Of a stretch of DNA of 64,000 nucleotides, positions 45,822 to 57,664 are shown one piece after another (the stretch's first letter is position 1; every line of letters starts with the position of its first letter). Source of the stretch: Ligula intestinalis (taxonomy: Eukaryota > Platyhelminthes > Cestoda > Diphyllobothriidea > Diphyllobothriidae); assembly GCA_036362985.1 (NCBI GenBank), contig JAYGXS010000001.1, positions 67,498,509-67,562,508 on the forward strand, given 5' to 3'. Position numbers and translations under genes: made by a program. Below the pieces are notes generated by a model, which did not search any database, was not told the origin of the DNA, and saw nothing but the letters and a program-made list of their open reading frames with translations.

Positions 45822-46632
45822 GAGAAGATCATGAGGTTAGCAGGATTTATTGACGTCATAAAATTTCATGACCTCTAATGCATCTGCAAACGGTCATTGC
45901 CTGTTTATATAGTAGATTAACTGTCCAATTAGAAGTGTGAACCTTAATAGGAAAATAGGGTTGCAAACATAAATCTAAAATGTGGGTGCATATGGTACAT
46001 GTAGTTGCGGATGCAAATACATCGGACGCATGCAAAGGCAGTTGGCAACACGGCCAGGTGAACATATGCTGAAGTGGTTGCTCAAGGCGGAAAATAAAAT
46101 ACGTAAGAGTTCAATCACTAAGCTCTTAGTGGAAACTGGCCATACAGTTGACCAGAAGACCGCGTTTAAAGTCATATTTGGGCCGGCGACCGGACGTCTC
46201 CTACGATTTGCCGAGGCCGCAGCAATACGCAGAGGAAAACCAGAACTCCGTAAGCAGCTGGATCATGTGATCAACCTCGCATTGCCATGGTAACGATCGA
46301 TCACCCCAGTCCCTCACACGCCTTCTCCCTCGCCCCACCCCGCTATGACCGACTGCTGCCCCGTACTTTGCCCCCCCCCCTTTAATTACACTTCACAGGC
46401 TTTCACTGTAAACTGAACCGCCTTGCTGTGATAATTACCTGCCCCCTCTCCTATCCCCTACTATTCACCCACATTTTTGACTTGTGTTTCCCACCCTATT
46501 TACCTATTAAGCTTCATCCTTTTAATTGGACAGTAAATTTAACATATTGACAGTCAATGGGCGTTTGCAGACGAATTAGAGGTCACAAAATTTTATGACG
46601 TCAATAAATCCTGCTCAACTCGTGATCTTAGC
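45822..46632 (+). mobile_element. Penelope-like element 3' part flanked by ~110-bp inverted repeats
   Basis: The left flank (about 45,822-45,940) and right flank (about 46,515-46,632) are reverse complements. Both carry AGCAGGATTTATTGACGTCA, then a CCTCTAAT word, CTGCAAACG and ACTGTCCAATTA reading inward. Between them lies one plus-strand GIY-YIG domain (45,982-46,293) and a C-rich 3' region (46,310-46,490, with a run of C near 46,375). I read this as a plus copy joined head to head with a very short minus copy consisting only of its 3' end. Confidence 0.65.
45982..46293 (+). CDS. GIY-YIG endonuclease domain of a Penelope-like element (intact fragment)
   Basis: 103 codons without a stop or frameshift. 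The domain starts with GTCSCGCKYIGR (the second half of the GIY-YIG signature), followed by RPGEH, a KLLVETGHTVD block, AFKVIFGPATGR, RFAEAAAIRRGKPELRKQLD with the conserved Glu, and ends INLALPW then stop, the usual C-terminus of this PLE lineage. In complete elements this domain nicks the target DNA and is fused behind the RT. Here the RT is missing, and the leftmost part of the fold (the first GIY strand) is replaced by inverted-repeat sequence. No promoter is evident. It is the only uninterrupted PLE domain in the window, so this copy may be younger than the others. Confidence 0.75.
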   Translation: MGAYGTCSCGCKYIGRMQRQLATRPGEHMLKWLLKAENKIRKSSITKLLVETGHTVDQKTAFKVIFGPATGRLLRFAEAAAIRRGKPELRKQLDHVINLALPW

Positions 46633-49333
46633 CTTGTCCAAATTTCTTCCGGGAAAACAGTGTTTCAATCTCCAGAAGGGCAATCTAACCAAGGGTCAAG
46701 TCATTAGCCAATATAATTATCATCAGCAAAAAGCAAACCACAGCGACTTGTCAACTGCTTCATTGCATAAGATTTCATATTAACTTTTTGCTCTCTACTG
46801 ATTGTACTGATGCACTTTTCAGCAAAGATTTCTCTACTGTGAACACTTCCCTGTTGGTTAGAATCGTATGAGTTCTACTATGTTCAGAGGTGATTTACCA
46901 GCAGTACTAAACATAAAATCTGCGTTTTTAGGGGACAAATCAGATTAATACAAAAAGCCTAGCGTAAATAAAGATAGTTGCAAGAAATTCTTGTGTTTAA
47001 CTATGGGAGGCTGTTCTCCATAGCTAATGCTACAAAAAGTCACCGTTTTATATAACTTTAATGAAGAAGCAGTACTTCTATCTGCCATTTTCTGGTGGTA
47101 GCGGACAAATATTTGGTCGTACACACTCAAAACTAGCTTAAGACTAAACAGCCCATGCCATCATGGTCAGTTGTTCTGCCTTGTTCGAAAAAATGGATAT
47201 TTTAAATGCAATTTGGATGAGAAGAGCAAGCAGATGGCGAAAACGGATTGCCATCAATTTGGCGCTCCGTAAGGTAAACCCACAATGGACTGCATGCATT
47301 GCTTGAAACTTGCGTGCTAGAAAATGAAAAAACATTGGCTGTCACTCGCTTTACATCCCCAATTATCAGAATCCTCAAAAACAACGTGGTTTTCCGAATG
47401 AACATAAAAAGGGTGAATCTTAGATTTGTCAAACTATTATTCTACTAATTCGGAAGTCAATAATTTTCCATTGATACCTTATAAGGTGACACTGCGCTCC
47501 AAAGCTTTGACTTGTTCCTCGCCAAAAAAGCATGTGCTTGTAGGGGAGACGGAACTTAGGTACTGCCTACGGGTGGCGGAAAATGGAGAGGCTTGCTGTA
47601 GAAGTATGGAATGCAATAAGCAGAGTAATTAATGGATTGCAAAGTATATATACGGCAGCATTGCTACGAGGCAAAGAGCTGGCGCCTGGCAAGCTGACTG
47701 CCTTATAGAACACTTCAAAGCCCAAAAGCAGCATTACAAAATAGCAAGTACGAATCATCGGTACACTGCCTGCTCGTATGCGTTACGGGCTGAATATTCA
47801 TCAAAAAGGGGAGCTGAGGACAATAGAGAAGCTTATCGCAACTAGTACGGTCTATATTTGATTCTCTGTATCAAGAAATCCCATGAATTCCACACGAAAA
47901 GTCCTGTTAAACAAAAGCAATCCATAGTTTCTCAGTAGAAAAAGCCGCCCGTTTTTTTAGCAGGCGGCATATTTTGGTTTCAAAATTAATATTACGCTGT
48001 TAAGAAATTCTGAAATTTTTAGAAAAACGAAATACTACGTCAAAAACCAATGTAATTGAGAGTATTAAAGTATTCAACACATGGGAAAACAGTCCATGCA
48101 AAAAGCGAGAAAGTAATTCAACAGCATTAGAATCACTTTCTAAAATAGTTCTATGGTGCCGTTTGCTCCTAAATATTGTTCAGGAATAAGTGCAGTGCAC
48201 AGTGTAACCGTTGTAATTAGGTATTGCACTGACGGATGTCTGCATGCTTAACCTTTTTCCACAATGAAGCAAAGCTGACACTTGAAACGTTCGAACTCTT
48301 TCTTCATTTCCCTGAAAATAAGTAATCCATCTTCCAACAGGCCGCCTTTTCCTTTTTATTAGTGCCCTTTTCACTATATTTGTTTAATTTTAAGCACACT
48401 TCAAAGATTTTTAATACACAACATAGTAGGCGTTTAAATAAAAAGATCTTGCAAAAGTGGTAAATCTTTCGTTAGTCCGTTTCTTAATTCCGCATTTATG
48501 GTGCTAGAAAATAATTCGAATATTATACTACATGTTTCTTGGTATACATTAATTTTGCTGATAGTCCATCCGTAGTAGCGTTTAAGAATAAATCGCATAA
48601 GCTGAAGAATGTCGGGACATGTACACAAAAGCTTGTCGGTAGACGTTATACGTGCATTGAAGGCATTAAAGCATGCAGATTCACAAACCTGATCTTTTAG
48701 TTGGATAAAATATCTTCTTTTTCAATAAAGTCTACCCTCTTGTGTTTTGCTTTATCTGATTTACATGGTAAAAACAAGATAACGTTTCGTGTGCGTCAAA
48801 TTCCATTGGACACAACTCCCGTGTTCAGGTCACTCCCCTTGCAGAGAAAAGCATAGGTATATGCAATGATATATTGTGGGACTGCCATGAACATAGGAAA
48901 CCGATTAATTACAAGGGCGCATAGCTTTATGCTCAAATTTTTATAGGAAATAACTGAAATGAGTATGCGCAAAGAGCATTTTCTCGATGAGAATGGGCGA
49001 CTTAAGAAAATGAGCAGCATTTTATTTGTTGACCAATGATCTTTTCAATTTGCGTTATATCGCTTTTGAGCTTATTTGGAGACTCTATAACCCTGCAGTT
49101 TTCCTTATCTCGAATACTGAATAATGCTAACCTGCTCGGGAAAACGACATGTCATCATCTCCACTATCGCTTAACCCGATACAGAGCAGGTTCGTTGGAA
49201 GAAAAGAAAGACGAATACAAGTGAACACGTGAGTCCTAGAAAGTGAATGAGAAAGTGTGTTCACTGAGATAATAATTGTATTTGCCTTTTGTTCTAAAAA
49301 TTGGTCGTGGATCAACTATGAGGGGTAATGCCT
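46633..49333. other. Unassigned AT-rich stretch
   Basis: Only frames under 80 codons are present, none recognisable. A short GCCGCC..GGCGGC hairpin lies near 47,945. No exon or RNA gene is supported. Confidence 0.45.
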
Positions 49334-49760
49334 ACACAGGGAGTTGCAGTGTTTATCAGATTCAGTTACTATGCTACTTCGCACTTCTGACAATTAATGA
49401 CGCCCCTACCGAGGATAATTGCCCTATTTTGCACTAATTGCCTTATGGTCGGCAAGCGGGTCTTGAACTCCTGTATTTTCATCACATATAGTGCAAATGA
49501 ACGTGCTAATTGCCTGACCATCTGGCTTCCTGGCGCTGGCGTTAGAGGACCCTTTTGTTTGGGCATTTCCTAAGTGGCGACTTGCTTTGACCAAATTGAG
49601 TTTCAGCACCGAATATGGACTGGGCATTTCATTGCATTTGTATATGGACTGGGAGTCCGTGAACCACGATTCAAGTAATTCGCAATTCACATGGTTTACA
49701 CGTCTTGCAAAAATGTCGGACCTATCAACAATGAGTGAACTCAAAATGATCTGATTTCAA
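49334..49760 (-). mobile_element. Penelope-like element tail (ETGR lineage)
   Basis: Minus-strand frame from 49,744 reads DIFARRVNHVNCELLESWFT, then SIYKCNEMPSPYSVLKLNL and SSNASARKPDGQAI. A second frame overlapping its 3' part (49,566 to 49,369) ends GRGVINCQKCEVA and stop. Both frames are still open where they overlap, as in the 25.6 kb copy. The piece lacks the RT and GIY-YIG parts, and no hammerhead-like motif follows it. Confidence 0.65.
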
Positions 49761-49960
49761 CTCCTGTAACAAAAGAACAAATGGTTTACGTTTAGCAAAT
49801 GTAGGCACTATAGATATTTAACGGTGCCACTATATTAACGGTACTAGTGTCCTTAATATGCACCTTCAAGGCAACTGCAGGCAGCCTTGAAGCGCCACAT
49901 GTAGAAGTCGCCTTTTGCAGAGTGTAAGTTTATTTAAGTTGACTCAATTGTGAAAAACTC

Positions 49961-50037
49961 GGTCTCGGCGGGAGACGAACCCACACAACAGGGAAAGTTT
50001 TTGCGCAGTCAGTGCTCTACCATTGAGTTACGAGGCA
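49961..50037 (-). repeat. tRNA-derived repeat unit (SINE-like), copy 2
   Basis: On the minus strand: acceptor 5' arm GCCTCG, T at position 8, D-arm ACTC-AATGGTA-GAGC (A box), T-arm GTGGG-TTCGTCT-CCCGC (B box) and acceptor 3' arm CGAGACC. Five of seven acceptor pairs and the whole T-stem hold. The anticodon region (CTGACTGCGCAAAAACT) does not fold, and the middle is about four bases too long. The length of 77 nt is tRNA-like, but the damage and the second copy at 43.9 kb indicate a tRNA-derived repeat. Confidence 0.6.
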
Positions 50038-50097
50038 TATTGTGTACCGTGAGTGTAATCACGCTTGAATCGTATGATTTTATTCACGTTGCATGGC

Positions 50098-50135
50098 GTG
50101 TCTTGTAGCTCAATGGTAGAGTGGTAACTTTTTCT
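50098..50135 (+). repeat. tRNA-derived repeat, truncated copy 3 (A-box part only)
   Basis: GTCTTGTAGCTCAATGGTAGAG on the plus strand (written with one base beyond the box) matches the 5' half of copies 1 and 2. After it the match is lost and there is no B box. It lies about 60 bp from copy 2 in the opposite direction. Confidence 0.45.
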
Positions 50136-50671
50136 ACTTTTGAATATTATGTCATATTCCTTCTTAGTACTGCGGCCGGAAATGCTTTAGCCAAAAAAAT
50201 CTGCGTAACTTACGATTGCACGTCTCGTCCTGCGTATGTTGTTTTTGTGGATATCATTGTTTTAGAGTGGTTCACAACTAAATACTGAGAACATGCGAAA
50301 GCAGAAAGGCAAACACTTCCCGATGACTAATCGCACTTTCCTTCATGCAATCAGGATCCCTGCGGAATACATCAATTAGGACATCCTAAAATATTATGCA
50401 ATGGAAAAGTGAGATGCGGTTGGTTATTTTCATACAGTTCAATTCATGGAAGGATCCGGTCTTTGAATGAATGAGGCGGTTCGTGATCCAGGTATTTGCA
50501 TGCACCAGAAAAAAGGTGTGTCGAGCAACAGATTTATTGATGTATTGTTCTGAAATTTCAAACCCTTAAAGGAGTCCATCAACAGAGGTGAGAAGACAAC
50601 CAAAAAGAGGGTAATCATAGTGGCCATAGGCCAACCAACTGTCTCCAACCTGTTTACGATTACCTATGACT

Positions 50672-50745
50672 TAGGATTCCTGACGGAATCCAAAACGTCA
50701 GGAAAATAAAGTCCTTGTTCCAGTGATCGCATCTTCTTCGAAAAA
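50672..50745 (+). ncRNA. PLE-end hairpin related to the hammerhead-like family
   Basis: A perfect hairpin GGATTCC-TGAC-GGAATCC (50,673-50,690) is followed by AAAACGTCAGG, AATAAAG and a CCAGTGATCGCATCTTCTTC block, the same order as at 32.2 kb. The CTGATGA box in front is lost (TGACTTA). It sits just outside the 3' end of the minus-strand PLE at 50.8-51.7 kb, in the opposite direction. Confidence 0.35.
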
Positions 50746-50759
50746 TTCCCATTTCTACG

Positions 50760-51740
50760 ATTGAAAAGTCATGTTGGCAAACGATCGTTTTCGAGCATTC
50801 ATCGTCATGCCAGTACATGACATGGGGAATAAAATTTGTCAATTAATTACAGCGCTTATATAATCGTCAGGTTAGGGACGGGGGGAGGGGGAGGAAAAGG
50901 GTGAGGGTAATTAAGCAGCTGAGTTTTCCCTCGTCTCCTGAACGTGGGCACCTGCGTGGGTTGGACGCTGGTTGCCATGCCCAGATGAGACAGGGGGGAT
51001 ATTCTCGCAGTCCGCGCAGCTTGCGCTTGACTATTCTTCGTAGCTTCATCGTCTGTGGCTTCAGTAGGTGTTGGATTTCCGCGTGCAGTCGGCCAAGGGA
51101 GGCCAATGGCTTGAACCATCGCCTTTAGACAGCATAGAATGGGTTTTGCTAGCCGGATTGCCACGGCTACTTCTGTGGCTAACACCCGTTTGCGCAGGCC
51201 TTTGGAGTAGTGCATTGGCGTGCGGTATATGACCCGAAAGCCTTCACTCACGTCCACTTGGTTGTTTGTATCAATTAGGTGGGCGAGGATTGAGCTTGAG
51301 GTCTGTCTATTCTCCCCTCTGCTGAGCCAAACTGGTATGTGCTAGCGCATTCTCTTCTCCAGACGTCGCATTTTTCGGCCAATATATACCGCTCCACAGG
51401 AACAGGTGAACGAATATATGCACATAGATGTGGCTTGAAACGGTAGTCTGTCCTTACCTCCTATTCGTAGAAGGGGAGAGTTAGTGAAGAGAACCCGCAG
51501 GTTTGCAGCCGGGAAGGCATTCATAACCGCTGTCCTCAGGCGCCTTCTTACTAGATTACTCGTTTCGTCTCCAACAAACGACAGTCTTACAAACAGATTT
51601 TTCTTTTCCGTCGTTGCAATTGCGACCTTTGGGACACGTTCCTTGATGTTCTGAAGCATGAACCGCTCTGGATAACCGTTTTCATGGAGTGTGCCCTTTA
51701 GTTGCTGCAATACATCAGGTTATCAAGATGTTAGAAACAG
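50760..51740 (-). mobile_element. Penelope-like element, YIGR lineage, GIY-YIG part with one in-frame stop
   Basis: One minus-strand frame from 51,710 to 50,856 holds the linker (LQQLKGTLHENGYPERFM at the edge, VPKVAIATTEKKNLFVRLSF, NLVRRRLRTAVMNAFPAANL), KDRLPFQATSMCIYSFTCSC and the box AVYIGR (~51,380). The frame is broken once, by TAG at 51,342-51,344 in the segment RMR-stop-H, where related copies have REH. It then continues SSILAHLIDTNNQVD, GFRVIYRTPMHYSKGLRKRV, AIRLAKPILCCLKA and ends with a proline-rich C-terminus. The C-rich 3' region follows (50,870-50,930 as G runs on the plus strand). At 50,780-50,815 on the minus strand, ATGACGATGAATGCTCGAAAACG resembles another hammerhead-like variant (written here 23 bases as spaced parts ATGACGA, TGAATGCTC, GAAAACG). 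Confidence 0.75.
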
Positions 51741-53764
51741 CAATCGAAAGTGGATGGGGGACGAGGGCAATTAATTGTCAGTGGAGTTGCGGGACGATTT
51801 TAGTGATGCACGCTTATTACCTGCCGGTCGATTTGTGGGTCATAAACAGCAATTAGTGTGCCGCCTTGTCACCCGGTAGAGGAAATCTGGTGGTCTGAGG
51901 TAGATGTGGTCTTTGCAAATACCAAATTCTTATGGCAGATGAAATAATTTTGAGTCAGTAGACCGATAATGTACCACGGTAACTAAAACAGACTGCAATT
52001 TTTTTTCACCTTACCAGACCAGTTTTAATGTAGACCTATCGTGCTGCGTGATACCGATGTCATCAGAAAGAACGTCCTGGGTTTCGGGAAAAGCTCAGAT
52101 TACATCACAAAAAACCATTTGAGAAGCAGTATCAATTGGTCTGCTTCGAACATTTCATCTCAGCCCGCAGAGGTGTGCATATCGGTTGAATATTTAGCAC
52201 AATGATATATCTGACTGCTTTTTTGTGATGATGAACTACTCAAGTCATTTTATAGGCGGGCTGCATGCCCATGTCGTCGTAGGATGGGATGGTGATGTGA
52301 GGTCCCAATGACTATCAACACGAGGGTTTTCAACGCATAAGTTAGGAAAAATAGAGTGAGCTGGACCAAAACTTCCTGGGACACTCTGTTTGAATTTACC
52401 GCCACTTTAGATAAGTATCTAAGCTTGTTTGCAGTTGAGATTCTGAGCTTTTACCGCACGTATGCGTCTTTGTCACCCACAGACAATCAACAAACGAGGT
52501 AATATCGACTGGCTTTTGAGCCCTCGCGGGCCAAGTGCCAACTCTTGCTTGGTTCCAGAGGCGAAATGAAAAGGAGTGTGGGCAAACAGGAAGAACAGCA
52601 TCGATCACGGGAGCGGATTTCCAAAGTACCTGCAGCTAGATTAAAAGCGGTGTGTAGAAATCTAGAGTGGTAAATATGTAGAATACGCCACTACCCAAAC
52701 GATCAGACGAATTGACATGGATGATATATATAGAGGGACAGGGAAGAGTGAAGATTTCTTTCGGTGTTAGCAAAGAAGCTTACTGGGCAAATATGATCTT
52801 CGTCTAAAGTGGAAACCCTGCTGAAGAGCTTCTGAAACTCTAGAAAATCGGACCTTTCAATGCCCTTACACCCTCAGCACGTATGACTAACAGTACAACG
52901 CGAAGAAAAATCAATTTTTTGAATGGTTTGCCCTATGCCTCGGACGCTCTCTAATCAACCATCAAGGTTAAGGACAAGCGGTACCATCGGCTACAAGTGT
53001 TTGTCGTTTCTTACAGTCCTTGACATTACAAAGTTAGTAAATTGACTTTATCAACCTTTTCATCGGAAGCAGTTGTTATGCATGTAGTCCCTGCATGTCT
53101 TCCCAGGTAAATCGTAGGCACTGCGTACTCTGTTCTTTTCGTAGGGCAACGATATATTGCCTGCAGAGCAAATCTGACAAACCGAAGACTTGCGTCAAAC
53201 CCGTGCGCATTTTGCTATCCGCCTAAGAAAAGCACCATCTTCTGGGAAAACCAGCATGCTAGTGGGTCGCTGAACATAGTCTGAACACATAGCTGACGGG
53301 ATCTTAAGTTATTGAGCATTACAAGCACGTAATTTTATCACAGAGCTTTCCCATAAAAATGCATTCGGAAGTTGAAATGCATGGATTGAAACCATTCAAA
53401 TAAACGTTAGGGCACAAACCCATAGGTAAATGATGTTGCCCCGCGCAGGTTTTCGTGTAAGCCCCACCTCAATAAACTGTTAATATATGTGTATACTAAA
53501 CTGCACGTGTAGAAACATAAAGACGTCTATTCTCTTTTACTTAGGATGCAAAGGAAAAGTGGAAGAATCTGATTTAGTATTTACGAGAGGTCAATATCGT
53601 TAACGTCCCTATCGGTTAGTAATACAAGACGACCCATGTGCTTGGGTAAGCAGCAATAAGAAATGAGAAAAAAAGCACCTTATAATGCAAGTGTCCTTTT
53701 ATTCAATAATTTAAAAATCATCCATTCCAGTGTCTTAGCCCTTACGGTAAAAAAGGCCAAAAAC

Positions 53765-53865
53765 AAATTCAGATCCCAATTTTAACATTAACATTAATTA
53801 ACCGCTAATCCTAACCTAATATTTAACCTCAACCTCAACCATAAAGCTAATATCCCTGAAATGTG
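53765..53865 (+). repeat. G-poor, CCTAA-like degenerate tract
   Basis: ACATTAACATTAATTAACCG, then CCTAACCTAATATTTAACC and CCTCAACCTCAACC follow one another with almost no G. It is the third tract of this kind, after 5.73 and 36.2 kb. Confidence 0.4.
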
Positions 53866-55031
53866 GCCTACAGCCACCTCTATTATGGGGGATTATTAGC
53901 CCCATATTATACTCTATAGTTAATACGTCGTTACGTCGTAAAAAATGACTCCTATGGAAAGTAAGAAATGTTATTTAAATATTTCATAACGCATTCATTT
54001 TTAGTTCCCATAAAGAAGCTGCAAATAAAATTAAACAAGGTGCCTGGGTGTTGCATTTCCTTTTCCCTCGGCTTCTCGATAATCATAGAAATACCAATGT
54101 TTTGGGTTGAATCGGCTAAAGGTTTCTAGCCAGACTCTTTGTTACTGATTGCATATATGAATAACGAGGATCTCGTATGGGCCGCATTGAGGGGAGGTAG
54201 AGTTCGTTAATTTTTGGTAAGCCATACAGCTACGGGATTATTTTGCTATAACTTCAAACAACTTGAATTAGAATTCGCTGAGAATCCCTCGTCTTTTCGT
54301 TTTCGCAGGAATACTGATAGTTAGGCATGCATGCCTATGCAAATTGGTCTTTATTTTCTTTTCCCCTTTTATAATTGTCCTTGCATCTGGGACTGAGTAG
54401 AACTGTACAACTTAGTACCTTATATACTAGAACAGAACAGGTCCTGGGTTTGCTAATGAGGACTTCCTTATTCAGGTGTTGCGGTATGGGTTTGAAAAGA
54501 CGAGTTCCATGGTTCTTTTCTTTGGCCCGGGCAACACCGATCCATAGGATAAGTGCGTGTGCGGTCGCATAACCTTTGCTTTTTATTAATAATATACTTC
54601 ATGTGCATCGGCGTCATTTGTTTTTTTTAAATGCCTCCGAAGGTGTATCCAAAATTTGATTCGCAACTACAGACACCTAAAGTTTCTTCCCTAAACTTCC
54701 ATTCACGTTCGTTTTTTTGTTAGAAGTTACGAATTTTCGGTATTTCTTTGTATGCAAGACTAGAAAATATCTGTTTCACCTCGTGCATTAGGCGAGGGCG
54801 TACTAAAAACAAACATACTATTGTATCTGAGTGGGAGTTTAACACACAAATGCATGGGCTGTGCGTTCAGGAAATATAGACTCCGACTAAACTTTTGCTT
54901 AACCCAATGCTCCAACCCTACACCTATTAATAATCAAATGGGCATAAGTGGTGACATGCAAGGTAAAGGCTTTGTGCATTTCCACTCATTCCTTCCTGTT
55001 TGTGCAACGTAGTCTGCGGTTTTTATTTCAG

Positions 55032-55192
55032 GTGCCTAGGACAAACGGACGCTTTGGCAGCCGGAGGCGCCATTCTGAATATTTGGCAGACGAACTGCTG
55101 GCCGCAACGCACAACTGTGGATGGTGGCTTGTATTCCCTGGATGATCCGGTGGGACTAAGTTTCAGCAATCAGGAAATCACCTCAGAAACTG
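55032..55192 (+). CDS. Possible isolated coding exon (unrecognised)
   Basis: A TTTTATTTCAG acceptor (55,021-55,031) is followed by a GC-richer 161-bp stretch whose second frame stays open (QTDALAAGGAILNIWQ, TTVDGGLYSLDDPVGL, SNQEITSETG) up to a weak donor (CTG followed by GTGTTA). The composition shift and protein-like residue mix are what suggest an exon. The donor is poor, no partner exon is seen and I do not recognise the product. It may equally be a repeat fragment. Confidence 0.22.
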
Positions 55193-56984
55193 GTGTTATT
55201 TTCTCCCTCAGCTACCCATGTTACATGCCATGTGTGCCTACATGGCTAAAAAGGTGATTGTGTTCATAAAACGCTGGAGGTTTAGCGGTATTCAATCGTA
55301 ATAAATGTTGCTGCCCTATGTGTCGATGCCCTGTGTGAATGCGTTTAGCATGAACTTGACGGCGACAAAATGCTTTGGAAAAGTTGTCAGGTGTTTTTGA
55401 CTTTTATCAACAAAGCCAGTTGTAATTCCTTAGTTCTTAGGACCAATGATGTAGCCTGGAAAGATAATTAGTTTTTGTCTCTACCTCCATCTGGTCTCAA
55501 GGGTGTTTGGCACACACTTGATTGGGTCCGCTTTGCCAGAAATAAATTAACCAGTGTCCCATTGGCGTTGGAAACAATATTTTGCTTAAAACGCGGTAAC
55601 TACGAGCAGCTTTAGGAATATGATACGGGTTAATGCCAATATAATTTCCAAATCTTAATGGTACTTTGTTCCTTGATGTGTCAGTCAATATTAATGTAGG
55701 TTATGGGACAACCACTGAGCACTTGGCACGGAGTTTGAATGGTGTTGAAGACTCTTTTTCATCTAGAGACATAGAAAAACGTTAAAAACTTTTAGATTAC
55801 CGTTTATTAGATCGTATTAAAGAAGCACACCAGTCAAGAGGCAAACATAGTTCGTTCGGCATAGAATATATACTTATTAAGGACTTTATTGTCCCTATGG
55901 GGCGCACGCACTGTCTCAAATCAGAAATTGGTCTGATAAGGATATTAATTCTTCAAGTCACAACTCACAAGATTCATATAACATGGGAATGAACACTGCA
56001 CACGCCAGTGGTACTTCTGACTTGTTCCAGCGCAGGGATTGCACTACAAACGTACTCTTAAATTCCATTGGATATTATTCCACAGATCTGGTGGTCCGTA
56101 GGTTCCTGATGATAGCACGGAATAATCTATTTTACCTTTTTGTGGAAAATTAATTTAGGAATGATTAATGCCTGTCACGTATAGTAGAAATGCTATCTTA
56201 TGAACTGTCAACCAAAATTCATAGGCTTTTTTCTGGTAAGAAAGTTATACTTACGTATTTTTGAATACTGACTATTGTGCAGAATGTTTCCAAAAAACCC
56301 CAGTGACCGAGAGTCATTGGACTTTAAATGTACTTCTATACGACTCCCTATGTGAACTGTGTCATATAAGATGCTACTAAATAAGCATGTCTTTTCATGT
56401 CTTTTCAGTGCCTTTAGATATGCAAGGCCATTCTCACAAAAAATAAACAAACTATTTCTTCCCATACTTAACTGGTGGACAACTACATCATCATCAAAGG
56501 TCATTCTCAAAAAAATGATATTTTTTATTTCAAAATGATCTCCCTATGAAGTCTTTTTAAGACCATAGAATGTCCATTCGCGAACCACTTTATATGTTCC
56601 GTTAATTATGCTGCATTTAAATTTATCGAAATAATCAACACCCACCGAAACGTTTTTTGAGCCATCTCTGAATTCACCCTAACAGCGAACAGACACGCAT
56701 AGGTTTGTTCACATGATAAAAAATTTCCAACACATAGGTTAATAACCTTGAATTGAAGTGTAAAACCTGTTTAACTTCACACTTATGCATTAAGTGCCAA
56801 TCCAAGCTAACATTTAGTAATTGAGATAAGTTTTTTTAAACCAAAAGATCTCTCTACCGGAAATTTAAGATGTGACTAAGATTTTATCTTCTATCGACAA
56901 AATATTGCCTAAAGAAGCGATGGTGATATTTCCAGGAAGCAATTCAGATAAAGAAGATATGCTGACTAGAAAAGGACGTTTATT

Positions 56985-57030
56985 GGCCTGACCTTTCGAA
57001 CTTTCGCTGGAACCAATCGTCAGATATAGT
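56985..57030 (-). ncRNA. Hammerhead-ribozyme-like motif, second sequence family
   Basis: On the minus strand: CTGACGA (57,017-57,023, an exact CUGANGA match), TT, a damaged hairpin starting GGTTCCAGC, GAAAG (56,993-56,997), GTC (56,990-56,992), AGGCC and AATAAACG. The order is the same as at 32.2 kb, but stem II and the flanks have unrelated sequence, so the shared core is the informative part. The hairpin arm facing GGTTCC is mutated and stem I is weak. Confidence 0.35.
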
Positions 57031-57664
57031 CACAAATAAAGGGGAAGAGGGCACCCGGGTGACACGCAGCCAAGTATCTTAGTCAATTAGCAGAGCTCGC
57101 GTTTATCGCAAGTTGGCGTTAATGAATTGACTTCCCGCGTTCAAGTCATGATTATTGAAAATTCTCAATCAGTGTTGATACTTGGCGGGATGATGGCATG
57201 GTGACGGGAGAAGGATAGGTTATAGATATAACCAACGTGAGCCTAAGCCTCTTGATTATGCTTTACGCGATCCGTGTTCAAATGAAAGCCTTTCGTTTCA
57301 CACGTAGAGGTAGTATATCCATCGGAAAGCATATTTTAACAAAACCCAAGCGATCTAAATAGGTAAAGGCTTCTTTATTAATACGATGTTTCCGTTTTGT
57401 CTAGGTGTCTACATATATGCTATGTAGGTAGCATCATTTAACTTGCTTTTCACAAGCTGTAAGGAATCATTCATAGAAGACTAAATGCTTATTTTTAGTT
57501 GCTGTCCGATCATGCCAATAAACGTTTTCTAAATCATTATCATTTATGTATTATGGGGTTTTTGTGTTATTCGATCCTATGGTGATATGTGTAAGTTTTC
57601 CTTGCCGGCAACGAAAGTTTGTCACAACTTTTATTTTGACGAGACCAAAATTAAGGTGAAGAAG

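Larger units (their letters stand above)
51741..56940. other. Long unassigned stretch
   Basis: About 5.2 kb with no confident gene. It contains a G-poor tract at 53,765-53,865, a possible exon at 55,032-55,192 and AT-rich sequence otherwise. Reading frames are under 105 codons. The segment 52.4-53.2 kb has a more even base composition but no recognisable product on either strand. Confidence 0.4.

Noticed and set aside
47944..47968. GCCGCC/GGCGGC hairpin with a T run in the loop
   Set aside because: Looks like a bacterial terminator, but the window is eukaryotic and the stem is only 6 bp.
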